Source of the DNA: a bacterium
GTDB taxonomy: Bacteria > Bacillota > Bacilli > Lactobacillales > Streptococcaceae
Reading direction: 5' to 3'
Assembly: GCA_905221115.1 (NCBI GenBank)
Contig: CAJNBX010000001.1
Span: 1-64,000 of the forward strand
DNA: 64,000 nt
Positions 1 to 9,738 of this stretch are shown here, in pieces. The notes under the pieces are model-generated. The model was not told the origin of the DNA. It made no database searches and saw only the letters and a program-made list of their open reading frames with translations. Each line of letters opens with the position of its first letter. The stretch's first letter is position 1. A program made the position numbers and the translations under genes.

Positions 1-10
1 AATACAAAAT

Positions 11-53
11 AACCGAGGAATTCGCTCAAATTAACGAGAGATTCCTCGGTTTT
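11..53 (+). terminator. Rho-independent terminator of an upstream gene
   Basis: An 11-bp perfect inverted repeat (AACCGAGGAAT at 11-21, ATTCCTCGGTT at 41-51) is followed by a short T tract. It probably ends a transcription unit lying left of the window. It would also act weakly on the other strand, where an A/T tract flanks the stem. Confidence 0.7.
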
Positions 54-119
54 CATTTCATTAAAAGTAAGAGACCTATTTTTTCAGTGGACTCTTGATT
101 TACAAGGGTTTTTGTTATG

Positions 120-141
120 TCTGCCCCAAATCTGCCCCAAA
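120..141. repeat. Perfect tandem duplication of an 11-mer
   Basis: TCTGCCCCAAA occurs twice back to back (120-130 and 131-141). On the minus strand this reads through as a short tail ending FEKFGADLGQT and a stop, which resembles the C-terminal tails of streptococcal phage integrases as I remember them. It may be an eroded integrase end; only the repeat itself is certain. Confidence 0.5.
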
Positions 142-196
142 TTTTTCAAAGATGTTTCTATTCAGCTGTGTAAATGAAACTAAAGAGTTTTGGCTG

Positions 197-225
197 TTGA
201 CAAAAGTCATTCTCTTTAGTAGAAT
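197..225 (+). promoter_or_regulatory. Promoter of the asd-type RNA
   Basis: TTGACA at 197-202 and TAGAAT at 220-225 are separated by exactly 17 bases, a near-consensus sigma-A promoter. Predicted transcription start is near 232, just before the structured RNA. Confidence 0.75.
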
Positions 226-231
226 AGAAGA

Positions 232-375
232 TGCGATGAGTCGATAGGTAGTCTTCGGGCTACTATTGAGCATAAGGAGGTCATAACGCAGGAGCGGACC
301 TTGATGAGTTGTGTGAACCTGCTCATCACATGAAGATGCCTCTTAGTCCCTAGTCTAGCGACTGGGGATTTTTAT
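232..375 (+). ncRNA. asd RNA motif (structured RNA upstream of asd)
   Basis: The stretch contains several short complementary arms (for example GGTAGTCTTCGGGCTACT near 245-262 and TGATGAGTT / GCTCATCA near 302-328). It ends in a terminator hairpin: TCCCTAGTC at 347-355, loop TAGC, GACTGGGGA at 360-368, then TTTTT. Position directly upstream of asd in a Streptococcus matches the published 'asd' RNA motif. A strong promoter precedes it and a separate promoter for asd follows it, so it may act as a free small RNA as much as an attenuating leader. Its ligand or target is unknown to me. Confidence 0.75.
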
Positions 376-399
376 TTTCCAAAAAATGATGAAAAAGCT

Positions 400-427
400 T
401 TGCAATTCATGGAAAAAGTAGTATAAT
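400..427 (+). promoter_or_regulatory. Promoter of asd
   Basis: TTGCAA at 400-405 and TATAAT at 422-427 with a 16-base spacer. It lies after the terminator of the upstream RNA and about 45 bases before the asd start codon, so asd can be transcribed independently of the RNA. Confidence 0.6.
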
Positions 428-472
428 ACATCTATTATAGAAATTTTTAGAAAATTCCGAAAGAGGTTATTT

Positions 473-1549
473 ATGGGATATACAGTTGCTGTAGTCGGCG
501 CGACAGGTGCTGTCGGAGCTCAGATGATAAAAATGTTGGAAGAATCAACACTTCCAATCGATAAAATTCGTTTACTTGCTTCTGCACGTTCAGCAGGCAA
601 GACTTTGAAATTTAAAGATCAAGATATTACGATTGAAGAAACGACTGAAACAGCTTTTGAAGGAGTTGATATTGCTCTCTTTTCGGCAGGTGGTTCTACA
701 TCAGCTAAGTATGCACCATATGCAGTTAAAGCTGGAGCGGTAGTAGTAGATAATACATCTTACTTCCGTCAAAATCCAGATGTTCCTTTGGTTGTTCCAG
801 AGGTCAATGCTCATGCACTTGATGCCCACAACGGGATTATTGCTTGCCCTAACTGTTCAACAATCCAAATGATGGTGGCGCTTGAACCTGTCCGTCAAAA
901 ATGGGGCTTGGATCGTATCATCGTTTCAACTTACCAAGCAGTTTCAGGTGCTGGTATGGGAGCGATTCTTGAAACACAACGTGAACTTCGTGAAGTCTTG
1001 AATGATGGTGTAACCCCACGTGATTTGCATGCGGAAATCTTGCCTTCAGGCGGTGACAAGAAACATTATCCTATTGCCTTTAACGCTCTTCCACAAATCG
1101 ATGTTTTCACTGACAATGATTACACTTACGAAGAGATGAAGATGACTAAGGAAACTAAGAAAATCATGGAAGATGACAGCATTGCAGTATCTGCAACATG
1201 TGTGCGCATTCCAGTCTTGTCAGCTCACTCTGAGTCTGTTTACATCGAAACAAAAGAAGTGGCTCCAATTGAAGAAGTGAAAGCAGCTATCGCAGCCTTC
1301 CCAGGCGCTGTCCTTGAAGATGATGTAGCTCATCAAATCTATCCTCAAGCTATCAATGCAGTTGGTTCACGCGATACCTTTGTTGGTCGTATACGTAAAG
1401 ACTTGGATTCTGAAAAAGGAATCCACATGTGGGTTGTTTCAGATAACCTTCTCAAAGGTGCTGCTTGGAACTCTGTTCAGATTGCAGAAACTCTTCATGA
1501 ACGTGGCTTGGTTCGTCCAACTGCCGAATTGAAATTTGAATTAAAATAG
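473..1549 (+). CDS. asd: Aspartate-semialdehyde dehydrogenase
   Basis: Reduces aspartyl phosphate to aspartate semialdehyde with NADPH in the cytosol, the branch point to lysine/diaminopimelate and threonine/methionine. The 358 residues match the family length. A nucleotide-binding motif GATGAVG is at residues 9-15 and the catalytic cysteine lies in CPNCST (C128). The start follows AAAGAGG at good spacing. dapA follows 55 bases downstream, the next enzyme of the lysine branch, so the two probably form an operon. The structured asd RNA upstream suggests RNA-level control. Assignment is secure from sequence motifs and context. Confidence 0.96.
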   Translation: MGYTVAVVGATGAVGAQMIKMLEESTLPIDKIRLLASARSAGKTLKFKDQDITIEETTETAFEGVDIALFSAGGSTSAKYAPYAVKAGAVVVDNTSYFRQNPDVPLVVPEVNAHALDAHNGIIACPNCSTIQMMVALEPVRQKWGLDRIIVSTYQAVSGAGMGAILETQRELREVLNDGVTPRDLHAEILPSGGDKKHYPIAFNALPQIDVFTDNDYTYEEMKMTKETKKIMEDDSIAVSATCVRIPVLSAHSESVYIETKEVAPIEEVKAAIAAFPGAVLEDDVAHQIYPQAINAVGSRDTFVGRIRKDLDSEKGIHMWVVSDNLLKGAAWNSVQIAETLHERGLVRPTAELKFELK

Positions 1550-1560
1550 TCATATCGTTT

Positions 1561-1586
1561 AGGAGTTCAGATGAACTCCTTCTTTG
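1561..1586 (+). terminator. Hairpin between asd and dapA
   Basis: AGGAGTTCA (1561-1569) pairs perfectly with TGAACTCCT (1572-1580), followed by a weak T-rich run. It could partly terminate or stabilise the asd transcript. A two-base loop is tight, so the real hairpin would be shorter than the palindrome. Confidence 0.4.
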
Positions 1587-1604
1587 AAATAGAGAGGTGT
1601 TTTC

Positions 1605-2540
1605 ATGTCTTATCAAGATTTAAAAGAGTGTAAAATCATCACAGCCTTTATTACCCCCTTCCACGAGGATGGTTCCATCAACTTTGATGCCATTCCAGCC
1701 TTGATTGAGCATTTATTGGCCCATCATACGGATGGAATTCTTCTCGCAGGAACCACTGCTGAGAGTCCGACCTTGACCCACGATGAAGAGTTGGAACTCT
1801 TTGCGGCTGTACAAAAGATTGTCAATGGACGTGTTCCTTTGATTGCGGGTGTAGGTACTAATGATACGCGTGACTCGATCGAGTTTGTCAAAGAAGTAGC
1901 AGAATTTGGTGGTTTCGCAGCTGGGCTTGCTATTGTACCTTACTACAACAAACCTTCTCAAGAAGGAATGTATCAGCACTTTAAGGCGATTGCGGATGCT
2001 TCTGACCTACCAATTATTATCTATAATATTCCAGGTCGTGTGGTTGTCGAATTAACTCCAGAAACCATGCTTCGTTTGGCTGATCATCCAAATATTATTG
2101 GTGTCAAAGAATGTACTAGCTTGGCTAATATGGCTTACTTGATTGAGCACAAGCCTGAAGAATTCTTGATTTATACGGGTGAGGATGGAGATGCTTTCCA
2201 TGCCATGAACCTTGGTGCGGACGGAGTTATTTCTGTTGCCTCTCATACAAATGGGGATGAAATGCACGAGATGTTTACTGCCATTGCAGAAAGCAATATG
2301 AAGAAAGCCGCAGCTATTCAACGTAAATTCATTCCTAAGGTTAATGCCCTCTTCTCATATCCAAGTCCTGCTCCTGTCAAGGCCGTTCTCAACTATATGG
2401 GATTTGAAGCTGGTCCAACTCGTCTACCTCTTGTTCCAGCACCAGAAGAAGATGCTAAACGCATTATCAAGGTTGTTGTAGATGGCGACTATGAAGCAAC
2501 TAAGGCAACTGTAACAGGTGTTTTAAGACCAGATTACTAA
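1605..2540 (+). CDS. dapA: 4-hydroxy-tetrahydrodipicolinate synthase
   Basis: Condenses pyruvate with aspartate semialdehyde, the first committed step to diaminopimelate and lysine for peptidoglycan. The 311-residue TIM-barrel protein carries the Schiff-base lysine in IIGVKEC (K168), the catalytic tyrosine in IIIYNIPGR (Y140), and the GTTAESPTL phosphate/carboxylate loop near residues 49-57. An SD-like AGAGGTG precedes the ATG. It sits directly behind asd, which makes its substrate. Confidence 0.96.
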   Translation: MSYQDLKECKIITAFITPFHEDGSINFDAIPALIEHLLAHHTDGILLAGTTAESPTLTHDEELELFAAVQKIVNGRVPLIAGVGTNDTRDSIEFVKEVAEFGGFAAGLAIVPYYNKPSQEGMYQHFKAIADASDLPIIIYNIPGRVVVELTPETMLRLADHPNIIGVKECTSLANMAYLIEHKPEEFLIYTGEDGDAFHAMNLGADGVISVASHTNGDEMHEMFTAIAESNMKKAAAIQRKFIPKVNALFSYPSPAPVKAVLNYMGFEAGPTRLPLVPAPEEDAKRIIKVVVDGDYEATKATVTGVLRPDY

Positions 2541-2550
2541 TAAGACAATA

Positions 2551-2585
2551 AAATCCATGACCGCAACAACGATCATGGATTTTTC
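2551..2585. terminator. Bidirectional terminator between dapA and mnmE
   Basis: AAATCCATGA (2551-2560) pairs with TCATGGATTT (2573-2582); a T run follows on the plus strand and an A/T tract on the other side. It separates the convergent dapA and mnmE genes. Confidence 0.7.
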
Positions 2586-3959
2586 TTATTTTCCTAAACA
2601 GAATTGGCTAAAGAGTTGGGTGATGAGTTCATCTGGAGCAGCATCCCCAGTGATTTCTCCGAGGATTTCCCAAGTACGAGTCAAGTCAACTTGAAGCAGA
2701 TCAACTGGCATACCTAGTTCCAGCCCTTCATTAACAGCCTGTAGGCTTTCAACGGCCTTTTCAATCAGGGAAATGTGACGTGCGTTGGACAAGTAGGTTG
2801 CATCTTGCTCGACTAGACCAGCATTTTCAAAGAAGAGGTCATTAATGCGTTCTTCAATCTTATCAATGTTTTGGTTTTTAAGAACTGAAATACGGATGAC
2901 ATCTTCTGGAAATTCTGAAGTTTCAATCGCTTCAGGCAGATCTGTTTTATTGAGTAGAATAATACGGTTGGTTTCTTGGCTAATTTCTAAGAGTTGGCGA
3001 TCTTGTGCTGTCAGCGGTTCACTGGCATTTAGCACCAGTAGAACCAAGTCGGCTTCCTTGAGGGCTTTTTTCGAACGCTCAACACCGATTTGCTCCACAA
3101 TATCATCCGTTTCACGAATACCAGCTGTGTCAATCAATTTTAGGGGAACGCCATTGATGTTGACGTATTCTTCGATGACATCACGTGTCGTACCAGCAAT
3201 ATCTGTAACGATAGCCTTGTCCTCACGCAAGAGGTTGTTTAGGAGGCTAGATTTCCCAACGTTGGGACGTCCGATGATAGCTGTTGAAATTCCTTCACGA
3301 AGGATTTTACCGCGACGGGCTGTTCTAAGGAGATTAGTTAGTAATTGTTCAAACTCTATTGTCTTTTCTCTGACAACAGCAGTAGTCGCTTCTTCAACAT
3401 CATCATACTCAGGATAATCAATATTGACCTCAACTTGGGCAAGTGTATTGAGGATTTCTTGACGGGTATTATTGATAAGATCAGAAAGGGAACCATCTAA
3501 TTGTTTGACCGCAATGTTCATGGCCTTGTCTGTCTTGGCGCGGATGATGTCCATAACGGCTTCAGCCTGAGTCAAGTCAACACGACCGTTTAGAAAGGCA
3601 CGTTTGGTAAATTCACCAGGTTCAGCCAATCGAGCTCCTTCACGGATAGCTAGTTGGAGAATTTCATTGGTCACCGCAATCCCACCGTGGGTGTTAATCT
3701 CGATAATATCCTCACGAGTGAAGGTCTTTGGAGACTTCATAGCTCCAACCATAACCTCGTCCATGACTTTTCCTGTCTGAGGGTCAACGATGTGACCGTA
3801 GTTAAGGGTATGGCTAGCAACCTGATTCAAGTCTTTTCCTTTGAAAATCTTTTGCGCAATCGCAAAACTATCTGTTCCGCTCAAGCGGACAATACCAATG
3901 GCCCCTTCACCTAGTGGAGTAGAGATAGCAGCGATGGTATCAAATTCACGTGTAATCAT
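2586..3959 (-). CDS. mnmE: tRNA modification GTPase MnmE
   Basis: With MnmG it installs the carboxymethylaminomethyl group on wobble uridine 34 of several tRNAs, using a formyl-folate carrier. The 457 residues show the N-terminal folate-binding region ([21 protein letters not shown]), a central G domain with P-loop GRPNVGKSS, DxxG in DTAG and NKTD, and the C-terminal CLGK motif that contributes a functional cysteine. The start has AAAGGAA upstream. It is convergent with dapA and does not look part of a larger operon. Confidence 0.95.
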   Translation of the reverse strand: MITREFDTIAAISTPLGEGAIGIVRLSGTDSFAIAQKIFKGKDLNQVASHTLNYGHIVDPQTGKVMDEVMVGAMKSPKTFTREDIIEINTHGGIAVTNEILQLAIREGARLAEPGEFTKRAFLNGRVDLTQAEAVMDIIRAKTDKAMNIAVKQLDGSLSDLINNTRQEILNTLAQVEVNIDYPEYDDVEEATTAVVREKTIEFEQLLTNLLRTARRGKILREGISTAIIGRPNVGKSSLLNNLLREDKAIVTDIAGTTRDVIEEYVNINGVPLKLIDTAGIRETDDIVEQIGVERSKKALKEADLVLLVLNASEPLTAQDRQLLEISQETNRIILLNKTDLPEAIETSEFPEDVIRISVLKNQNIDKIEERINDLFFENAGLVEQDATYLSNARHISLIEKAVESLQAVNEGLELGMPVDLLQVDLTRTWEILGEITGDAAPDELITQLFSQFCLGK

Positions 3960-4063
3960 AATATTTCCTTTAATTAATAGCTCTTTTCTTGGAATATTCC
4001 AAGTCTCTTTTCAAATTGTAACAAATTTAGGCTATTTCTTCAATGGATGCTACTTGGAGTTTG

Positions 4064-4090
4064 AAAAAGCCTAAGCATTTCTGCTTAAGC
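4064..4090 (-). terminator. Terminator of the tautomerase gene
   Basis: On the minus strand GCTTAAGCA and TGCTTAGGC form a stem around GAAA, followed by TTTTT. It lies immediately after the tautomerase stop codon. Confidence 0.65.
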
Positions 4091-4094
4091 TAGC

Positions 4095-4277
4095 TTATTT
4101 AGTGCGCATTTCCCCTTGTGGGAAATAAGTTCCTTCTGGCATGTCGTTGATGATGACATGGACAGCAGATTGAGGGGCTCCAGTGTTGCGAACAACAGCT
4201 TCCGTTACTTCCTTAGCAAGAGCTTTCTTTTGCTCGAGCGTGCGTCCTTCAAATAAATCAATGCGTACAAATGGCAT
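4095..4277 (-). CDS. 4-oxalocrotonate tautomerase family protein
   Basis: A 60-residue protein of the 4-oxalocrotonate tautomerase superfamily. After removal of Met the catalytic Pro-1 would be exposed (MPFVRIDLFEGRT). I chose this start over an ATG five codons upstream because the family needs an N-terminal proline; an AGGAAGC-type SD fits it. Such small enzymes interconvert enol and keto acids, but the physiological substrate in streptococci is not known. It lies alone on the minus strand between mnmE and tdk, with its own terminator. Confidence 0.88.
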   Translation of the reverse strand: MPFVRIDLFEGRTLEQKKALAKEVTEAVVRNTGAPQSAVHVIINDMPEGTYFPQGEMRTK

Positions 4278-4349
4278 AATAGCTTCCTCCACTAGTTTTT
4301 GATTTCTTCTATTTTACCACATTTTGCCGTTTAAAGCTTAAGAAAATTA

Positions 4350-4358
4350 TGATATACT
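4350..4358 (+). promoter_or_regulatory. Extended -10 promoter of tdk
   Basis: TGATATACT at 4350-4358 is an extended -10 element (TGn plus TATACT), about 43 bases before the tdk start. No good -35 is present, as is common for extended -10 promoters in streptococci. Confidence 0.5.
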
Positions 4359-4400
4359 AGAATGTAGCAAAAATTTAGAAATGGACGTGAAGCAAGAACC

Positions 4401-5000
4401 ATGGCACAGTTGTATTATCGTTATGGGACCATGAACTCTGGTAAGACAATTGAGATTCTCAAGGTGGCCTATAACTATGAGGAGCAAGGAAAAGGTGTTG
4501 TCATTATGACCTCGGCTCTGGATACGCGTGACGGTGTTGGCTATGTGTCGAGTCGAATTGGCATGAAACGCCCAGCCATTGCGATTGAGGAAACGACGGA
4601 TATCTTTGGCTATATCCGAGACCTACCAGAAAAGCCTTACTGTGTTTTGGTCGATGAAGCCCAGTTTCTCAAGCGTCACCATGTTTACGACCTAGCTCGT
4701 GTTGTGGACGAGTTAGACATACCGGTCATGGCTTTTGGTTTGAAAAATGACTTTCGTAATGAATTGTTCGAAGGTTCCAAATATCTCTTACTTTTAGCAG
4801 ACAAGATTGACGAAATCAAGACCATTTGTCAGTATTGCAAGAAAAAGGCGACCATGGTGTTGCGTACTCAGAATGGACTGCCTGTTTATGATGGTGAACA
4901 GATCCAGATTGGTGGGAATGAAACCTATATCTCGGTTTGTCGTAAACATTATTTTGCGCCAATGATATCATCTAATAAGGAGCAAAGCTATGAAAATTGA
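4401..5000 (+). CDS. tdk: Thymidine kinase (type II)
   Basis: Phosphorylates thymidine for nucleotide salvage. The P-loop GTMNSGKT is at residues 9-16, the Walker B-like VLVDEAQFL near 83-91, and a zinc-binding lasso with CQYCKKK and a later C-x-K-H pair lies in the C-terminal third. Length of 199 residues is typical. Its last codons overlap the next gene by 11 bases, so translation is probably coupled. It heads a run with a GNAT gene, prfA and prmC. Confidence 0.95.
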   Translation: MAQLYYRYGTMNSGKTIEILKVAYNYEEQGKGVVIMTSALDTRDGVGYVSSRIGMKRPAIAIEETTDIFGYIRDLPEKPYCVLVDEAQFLKRHHVYDLARVVDELDIPVMAFGLKNDFRNELFEGSKYLLLLADKIDEIKTICQYCKKKATMVLRTQNGLPVYDGEQIQIGGNETYISVCRKHYFAPMISSNKEQSYEN

Positions 5001-5469
5001 ACTAAGAGATGTTACAATGGGAAATTATTTTGATGTTTTGAATTTGGATGTCAAGAAATATCAAAAACAATTCATTGCAACCAACGCAATTAGTTTAGCT
5101 GAAGCATATGTCTACACTAAAAATGGAGATTTTGTGGCTCCATTGGCAGTTTATGATAATGATGCAATCATAGGGTTTGTGATGTTAGCTTATGATAAAA
5201 AGATCGGAATTAGTAGTGGAAATTATTTACTATTTCGTTTTATGATTGATAAGAATTTTCAAAATCAAGGATATTTTAAACCAATTATGGATAAAGTGCT
5301 AGACTATGTTCGGACAGCGCCAGCAGGTTTAGGCAATAAACTTTGGTTGTCTTATGAGCCAGAAAATGAACATGCAAGATCTTGTTACCTCAGTTATGGA
5401 TTCAAAGAAACTGGGGAAATATTCGAGAACGAAGTAGTAGCAATCTATGATCTAACAATTGAGAAATAA
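4990..5469 (+). CDS. GNAT family N-acetyltransferase
   Basis: A 159-residue acetyltransferase. The acetyl-CoA binding region is visible as [23 protein letters not shown] (A motif with Q-N-Q-G), followed by a B-motif-like [18 protein letters not shown]. It resembles spermine/spermidine or BltD/PaiA-type enzymes, but the substrate cannot be read from sequence. The ATG lies inside the end of tdk and is preceded by AAGGAG. It is distinctly more A+T-rich than tdk and prfA on either side, which could indicate a separate origin. prfA follows after 9 bases. Confidence 0.85.
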   Translation: MKIELRDVTMGNYFDVLNLDVKKYQKQFIATNAISLAEAYVYTKNGDFVAPLAVYDNDAIIGFVMLAYDKKIGISSGNYLLFRFMIDKNFQNQGYFKPIMDKVLDYVRTAPAGLGNKLWLSYEPENEHARSCYLSYGFKETGEIFENEVVAIYDLTIEK

Positions 5470-5478
5470 GGAGAAAAA

Positions 5479-6558
5479 ATGAACATCTATGATCAACTAC
5501 AAGCTGTAGAAGACCGTTATGAAGAATTAGGAGAGTTACTGAGTGACCCTGATGTCGTGTCTGACACCAAACGTTTCATGGAGCTTTCAAAAGAAGAGGC
5601 TTCAACTCGTGATACAGTAACAGCCTACCGTGAGTACAAACAAGTCCTTCAAAACATCGTTGATGCCGAAGAGATGATTAAGGAATCAGGCGGAGATGCG
5701 GACTTGGAAGAAATGGCCAAGCAAGAACTCAAAGATGCCAAGGCTGAAAAAGAAGAATACGAAGAGAAACTGAAAATCTTGCTCCTTCCAAAGGATCCAA
5801 ACGATGACAAAAACATCATCCTTGAAATCCGTGGAGCGGCTGGCGGAGACGAAGCAGCACTTTTCGCTGGAGACCTTCTAACTATGTATCAAAAGTATGC
5901 GGAAGCCCAAGGCTGGCGCTTTGAAGTCATGGAAGCCTCTATGAATGGTGTCGGTGGTTTTAAAGAAGTGGTTGCCATGGTTTCGGGTCAATCTGTATAT
6001 TCTAAGCTTAAGTACGAATCAGGTGCCCACCGAGTGCAACGTGTCCCTGTGACAGAAAGCCAAGGTCGTGTTCATACCTCGACAGCGACAGTTCTTGTCA
6101 TGCCTGAAGTGGAAGAAGTAGAATACGATATCGATCCTAAAGACCTTCGTGTCGATATCTACCACGCATCTGGTGCTGGTGGACAAAACGTCAATAAGGT
6201 TGCGACTGCCGTTCGTATCGTTCACTTACCAACCAATATCAAGGTTGAGATGCAGGAAGAACGTACCCAGCAGAAGAACCGTGAGAAGGCTATGAAAATC
6301 ATCCGTGCGCGTGTTGCTGACCACTTCGCACAAATTGCTCAGGATGAACAAGATGCTGAGCGTAAGTCGACAATCGGAACTGGTGACCGTTCAGAACGTA
6401 TCCGTACTTATAACTTCCCACAAAACCGTGTCACAGACCACCGTATCGGCTTAACCCTCCAAAAACTAGATACGATTTTATCTGGTAAATTGGACGAAGT
6501 TGTGGATGCCTTGGTTCTTTATGACCAAACACAAAAATTAGAAGAATTAAACAAATAA
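5479..6558 (+). CDS. prfA: Peptide chain release factor 1
   Basis: Recognises UAA and UAG codons and triggers peptide release on the ribosome. The 359 residues include the GGQ loop ([12 protein letters not shown]) whose glutamine is the methylation target of PrmC, and the codon-recognition region upstream of it. Preceded by AAGGAG. Its stop codon TAATG overlaps the ATG of prmC, the methyltransferase that modifies it; that pairing is conserved in bacteria. Confidence 0.97.
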   Translation: MNIYDQLQAVEDRYEELGELLSDPDVVSDTKRFMELSKEEASTRDTVTAYREYKQVLQNIVDAEEMIKESGGDADLEEMAKQELKDAKAEKEEYEEKLKILLLPKDPNDDKNIILEIRGAAGGDEAALFAGDLLTMYQKYAEAQGWRFEVMEASMNGVGGFKEVVAMVSGQSVYSKLKYESGAHRVQRVPVTESQGRVHTSTATVLVMPEVEEVEYDIDPKDLRVDIYHASGAGGQNVNKVATAVRIVHLPTNIKVEMQEERTQQKNREKAMKIIRARVADHFAQIAQDEQDAERKSTIGTGDRSERIRTYNFPQNRVTDHRIGLTLQKLDTILSGKLDEVVDALVLYDQTQKLEELNK

Positions 6559-7394
6559 TGAAATTAGCTCAATTGTTTTCAGATTTTGAAGAAGAGTTGA
6601 TAAGACAAGGAGAGGAAGCAGAAAGCCTCTCTTTTGTCTATCGTAGCCTGAAAAATCTATCATTTACAGACTTTGTTTTTGCCCTCCAGCAGGAAGTGAC
6701 GGAAGAGGAAGAAGTTTTTGTTAAAGGAATTTTCCAACAGTTAGCAGCTCATAAACCTGCCCAGTACATCATTGGACAGGCAGACTTTTATGGAATGCAG
6801 TTAAAAGTTGATGAGCGCGTATTGATTCCTCGTCCAGAGACAGAGGAGTTGGTTGAGCTTATCCTGGCTGAAAATCCTGAGACGAATCTTTCAGTTCTGG
6901 ATATTGGAACAGGTAGTGGAGCTATCGCTCTTGCCCTAGCAAAAAACAGACAAGATTGGTCAGTAACAGCAGTGGATATTTCCCAAGATGCTTTAGATTT
7001 GGCTAGCGAAAATGCTGAAAATCAAAATCTTCAAATATTTTTAAAAAAATCTGACTGTTTTACAGAAATTTCTGAAAAATATGATATAATTGTTTCCAAT
7101 CCACCCTACATCTCTCGTGAAGATGAGTCAGAGGTCGGTTTGAATGTTTTGCATTCGGAGCCCCATCTAGCTCTCTTTGCAGATGAGGATGGCCTAGCTA
7201 TTTACCGTAGAATTGCGGAAGATGCAAAAGACTATCTCAAAGATGGTGGTAAAATTTACCTTGAAATTGGATACAAGCAAGGTCAAAGTGTTCCTGATCT
7301 TTTTAGGAAACATCTTCCTGAAAAAAAAGTTCGAACACTCAAGGACCAATTTGGTCAAGATAGGATGGTTGTGGTTGATGATGGACAGGATTAA
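6558..7394 (+). CDS. prmC: Release factor glutamine methyltransferase
   Basis: Methylates the glutamine of the GGQ motif in release factors using S-adenosylmethionine. The 278 residues show the SAM-binding LDIGTGSGAIALALA and the NPPY active-site motif (IIVSNPPYIS). It starts on the last base of the prfA stop codon, so the two are translationally coupled, and its end overlaps the following Sua5-family gene. Confidence 0.95.
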   Translation: MKLAQLFSDFEEELIRQGEEAESLSFVYRSLKNLSFTDFVFALQQEVTEEEEVFVKGIFQQLAAHKPAQYIIGQADFYGMQLKVDERVLIPRPETEELVELILAENPETNLSVLDIGTGSGAIALALAKNRQDWSVTAVDISQDALDLASENAENQNLQIFLKKSDCFTEISEKYDIIVSNPPYISREDESEVGLNVLHSEPHLALFADEDGLAIYRRIAEDAKDYLKDGGKIYLEIGYKQGQSVPDLFRKHLPEKKVRTLKDQFGQDRMVVVDDGQD

Positions 7395-7980
7395 ACAAGA
7401 GTTGGAAAAGGGTGGAGCTGTCGTTCTACCTACAGAGACAGTTTACGGTCTTTTTGCCAAGGCTCTAGACGAAAAAGCAGTTAATCATGTTTACCAGATT
7501 AAACGTCGTCCCAGAGATAAGGCACTTAATCTCAATGTTGCCTCTTTAGAGGATATCTTGCACTTTTCAAAGAATCAGCCAACTTATCTACAAAAGCTTG
7601 TCGAGACCTTTTTACCGGGTCCCTTGACCATTATTCTCGAAGCCAATGACCGAGTTCCCTATTGGGTCAATTCTGGTCTTGAAACTGTGGGATTTCGGAT
7701 GCCCAGTCATCCTATCACGCTGGATTTGATTCGAGAGACAGGGCCCTTGATTGGACCGTCTGCCAATATTTCAGGTCAGGCAAGTGGAGTAACCTTTGAA
7801 CAAATTCTGAAGGATTTTGACCAAGAGGTTCTGGGTCTGGAAGACGATGCTTTTTTAACTGGACAGGATTCAACTATCGTGGACTTGTCTGGAGACAAGG
7901 TGAAAATCTTACGCCAAGGGGCCATTAAGCGAGAAGATATTCTTGCTCGGTTGCCAGAGATTTCTTTTGAGGAGGAATGA
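7378..7980 (+). CDS. Sua5/YciO/YrdC family threonylcarbamoyl-AMP synthase
   Basis: Likely makes threonylcarbamoyl-AMP for the t6A37 modification of ANN-decoding tRNAs. About 200 residues long, with the family signature VVLPTETVYGLFAKA, KRRPRDKAL, and GPSANISGQASG. I chose the ATG at 7378 (an ATG also at 7381) rather than the far upstream ATG, because the upstream part only reads prmC in another frame. The overlap of 17 bases with prmC implies coupling. It lacks the extra C-terminal Sua5 domain, so it is the shorter TsaC-like type. Confidence 0.9.
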   Translation: MMDRIKQELEKGGAVVLPTETVYGLFAKALDEKAVNHVYQIKRRPRDKALNLNVASLEDILHFSKNQPTYLQKLVETFLPGPLTIILEANDRVPYWVNSGLETVGFRMPSHPITLDLIRETGPLIGPSANISGQASGVTFEQILKDFDQEVLGLEDDAFLTGQDSTIVDLSGDKVKILRQGAIKREDILARLPEISFEEE

Positions 7981-7981
7981 G

Positions 7982-8413
7982 ATGCTAAGAGATTTGCAAG
8001 AAACAGATGTGAAAGCTATTTGTGACATCAACCAAGAGGCTTTGGGTTATTCTTTTAGTCCAAAGGAAACGGATAGTCAATTTGCTAGACTATCTCAGGA
8101 TTCCCATCATTTCTTTCTTGGCTATGAGGATGTAGCTAGTCATGTCTTACTTGGTTATGTACATGCTGAGGTTTACGAATCCCTTTACTCCAAAGCAGGA
8201 TTTAATATTTTAGCTTTAGCAGTTTCACCTCAAGCGCAAGGTCAAGGTATTGGTAAAAGCTTATTACAAGGGTTGGAGCAAGAAGCAAAAAGACGTGGTT
8301 ATGGGTTTATCCGCTTAAACTCTGCCGATCATCGTCTGGGTGCTCATGCATTTTATGAAAAAGTTGGTTATACTTGTGATAAAATGCAGAAACGGTTTAT
8401 TTGCATCTTTTAG
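7982..8413 (+). CDS. GNAT family acetyltransferase (RimI-like)
   Basis: A 143-residue acetyltransferase with the acetyl-CoA loop SPQAQGQGIGKSLLQGLE and the C-terminal AHAFYEKVGY. The start at 7982 has a strong SD, GAGGAGG, overlapping the end of the preceding gene; earlier starts lie inside that gene. It may acetylate a ribosomal protein or another substrate, which cannot be decided here. Position next to the Sua5-family gene and glyA is consistent with a cotranscribed housekeeping run. Confidence 0.85.
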   Translation: MLRDLQETDVKAICDINQEALGYSFSPKETDSQFARLSQDSHHFFLGYEDVASHVLLGYVHAEVYESLYSKAGFNILALAVSPQAQGQGIGKSLLQGLEQEAKRRGYGFIRLNSADHRLGAHAFYEKVGYTCDKMQKRFICIF

Positions 8414-8474
8414 TTTAATTTTTTTATTAGAAAATTAAACTAATGGACTAGTCACACAATAAAGGAGAAGACCT

Positions 8475-9731
8475 ATGATTTTTGACAAAGATGATTTTAA
8501 AGCATATGATGCTGATCTCTGGAATGCTATTGCCAAAGAAGAAGAACGACAACAAAACAACATTGAGTTGATTGCTTCGGAAAACGTAGTTTCCAAGGCT
8601 GTTATGGCAGCTCAAGGGTCTATCTTGACGAATAAATACGCCGAAGGCTACCCAGGCCGCCGTTATTATGGTGGAACTGATGTGGTAGACGTGGTAGAAA
8701 GTCTAGCTATTGAACGTGCAAAAGAAATTTTCGGCGCTAAATTCGCTAATGTCCAACCTCACTCAGGAAGCCAAGCCAACTGTGCGGCTTACATGGCCTT
8801 AATTGAGCCGGGTGATACGGTTATGGGGATGGATTTGGCAGCAGGTGGACATTTGACCCACGGAGCTCCTGTCAGCTTCTCTGGTCAAACCTACAACTTT
8901 GTTTCTTATAGTGTGGACCCTGAAACGGAACTCTTGGATTTTGATGCTATCTTGAAACAAGCCCAAGAAGTAAAACCAAAATTGATCGTAGCAGGTGCTT
9001 CAGCATATTCTCAAATTATCGACTTTTCAAAATTCCGTGAAATTGCGGACGCTGTTGGGGCTAAACTCATGGTAGATATGGCTCATATCGCTGGTTTGGT
9101 TGCTGCTGGTCTACATCCGAGCCCAGTGCCATACGCTCATATCACTACAACAACGACCCACAAAACCCTTCGTGGCCCTCGTGGTGGTTTGATTTTGACC
9201 AATGATGAAGACTTAGCTAAGAAAATCAATTCAGCTATTTTCCCTGGTATTCAGGGTGGTCCTTTGGAGCACGTTGTGGCGGCTAAAGCTGTTTCTTTCA
9301 AAGAAGTCTTAGATCCAGCTTTCAAGGAATATGCTGCCAATGTCATCAAGAACAGCAAGGCTATGGCAGATGTCTTCTTGCAAGATTCTGATTTCCGTAT
9401 CATTTCTGGTGGGACTGAAAACCACCTCTTCCTAGTGGATGTGACTAAAGTTGTAGAAAACGGAAAAGTTGCTCAAAACTTGCTAGATGAAGTCAATATT
9501 ACCCTAAATAAAAACTCAATCCCTTACGAAACCTTGTCACCATTCAAGACAAGTGGGATTCGTATCGGATCTGCAGCCATTACTGCACGTGGATTTGGTG
9601 AAGAAGAAAGTCGCAAAGTGGCTGAACTCATCATTAAAACCCTTAAAAATGCAGAAAATGAAGCTGTATTAGAAGAAGTGAGAAGTGAAGTTAAAGAATT
9701 GACAGATGCCTTCCCATTATACGAGGACTAA
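8475..9731 (+). CDS. glyA: Serine hydroxymethyltransferase
   Basis: Interconverts serine and glycine while charging tetrahydrofolate with a one-carbon unit. The 418 residues match the family. The pyridoxal-phosphate lysine is in [14 protein letters not shown], and SENVVS and [12 protein letters not shown] segments ([13 protein letters not shown]) form the substrate pocket. AAAGGAG precedes the ATG. Upstream 60 bases include an A/T-rich inverted repeat (AGTTTAATTTT / AAAATTAAACT, about 8412-8442) that may terminate the upstream unit. Confidence 0.97.
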   Translation: MIFDKDDFKAYDADLWNAIAKEEERQQNNIELIASENVVSKAVMAAQGSILTNKYAEGYPGRRYYGGTDVVDVVESLAIERAKEIFGAKFANVQPHSGSQANCAAYMALIEPGDTVMGMDLAAGGHLTHGAPVSFSGQTYNFVSYSVDPETELLDFDAILKQAQEVKPKLIVAGASAYSQIIDFSKFREIADAVGAKLMVDMAHIAGLVAAGLHPSPVPYAHITTTTTHKTLRGPRGGLILTNDEDLAKKINSAIFPGIQGGPLEHVVAAKAVSFKEVLDPAFKEYAANVIKNSKAMADVFLQDSDFRIISGGTENHLFLVDVTKVVENGKVAQNLLDEVNITLNKNSIPYETLSPFKTSGIRIGSAAITARGFGEEESRKVAELIIKTLKNAENEAVLEEVRSEVKELTDAFPLYED

Positions 9732-9738
9732 AACTTTT

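Noticed and set aside
2845..3417. 190-codon plus-strand frame inside mnmE
   Set aside because: It is antisense to a conserved GTPase gene, has serine/arginine-rich composition typical of shadow frames, and has no SD.
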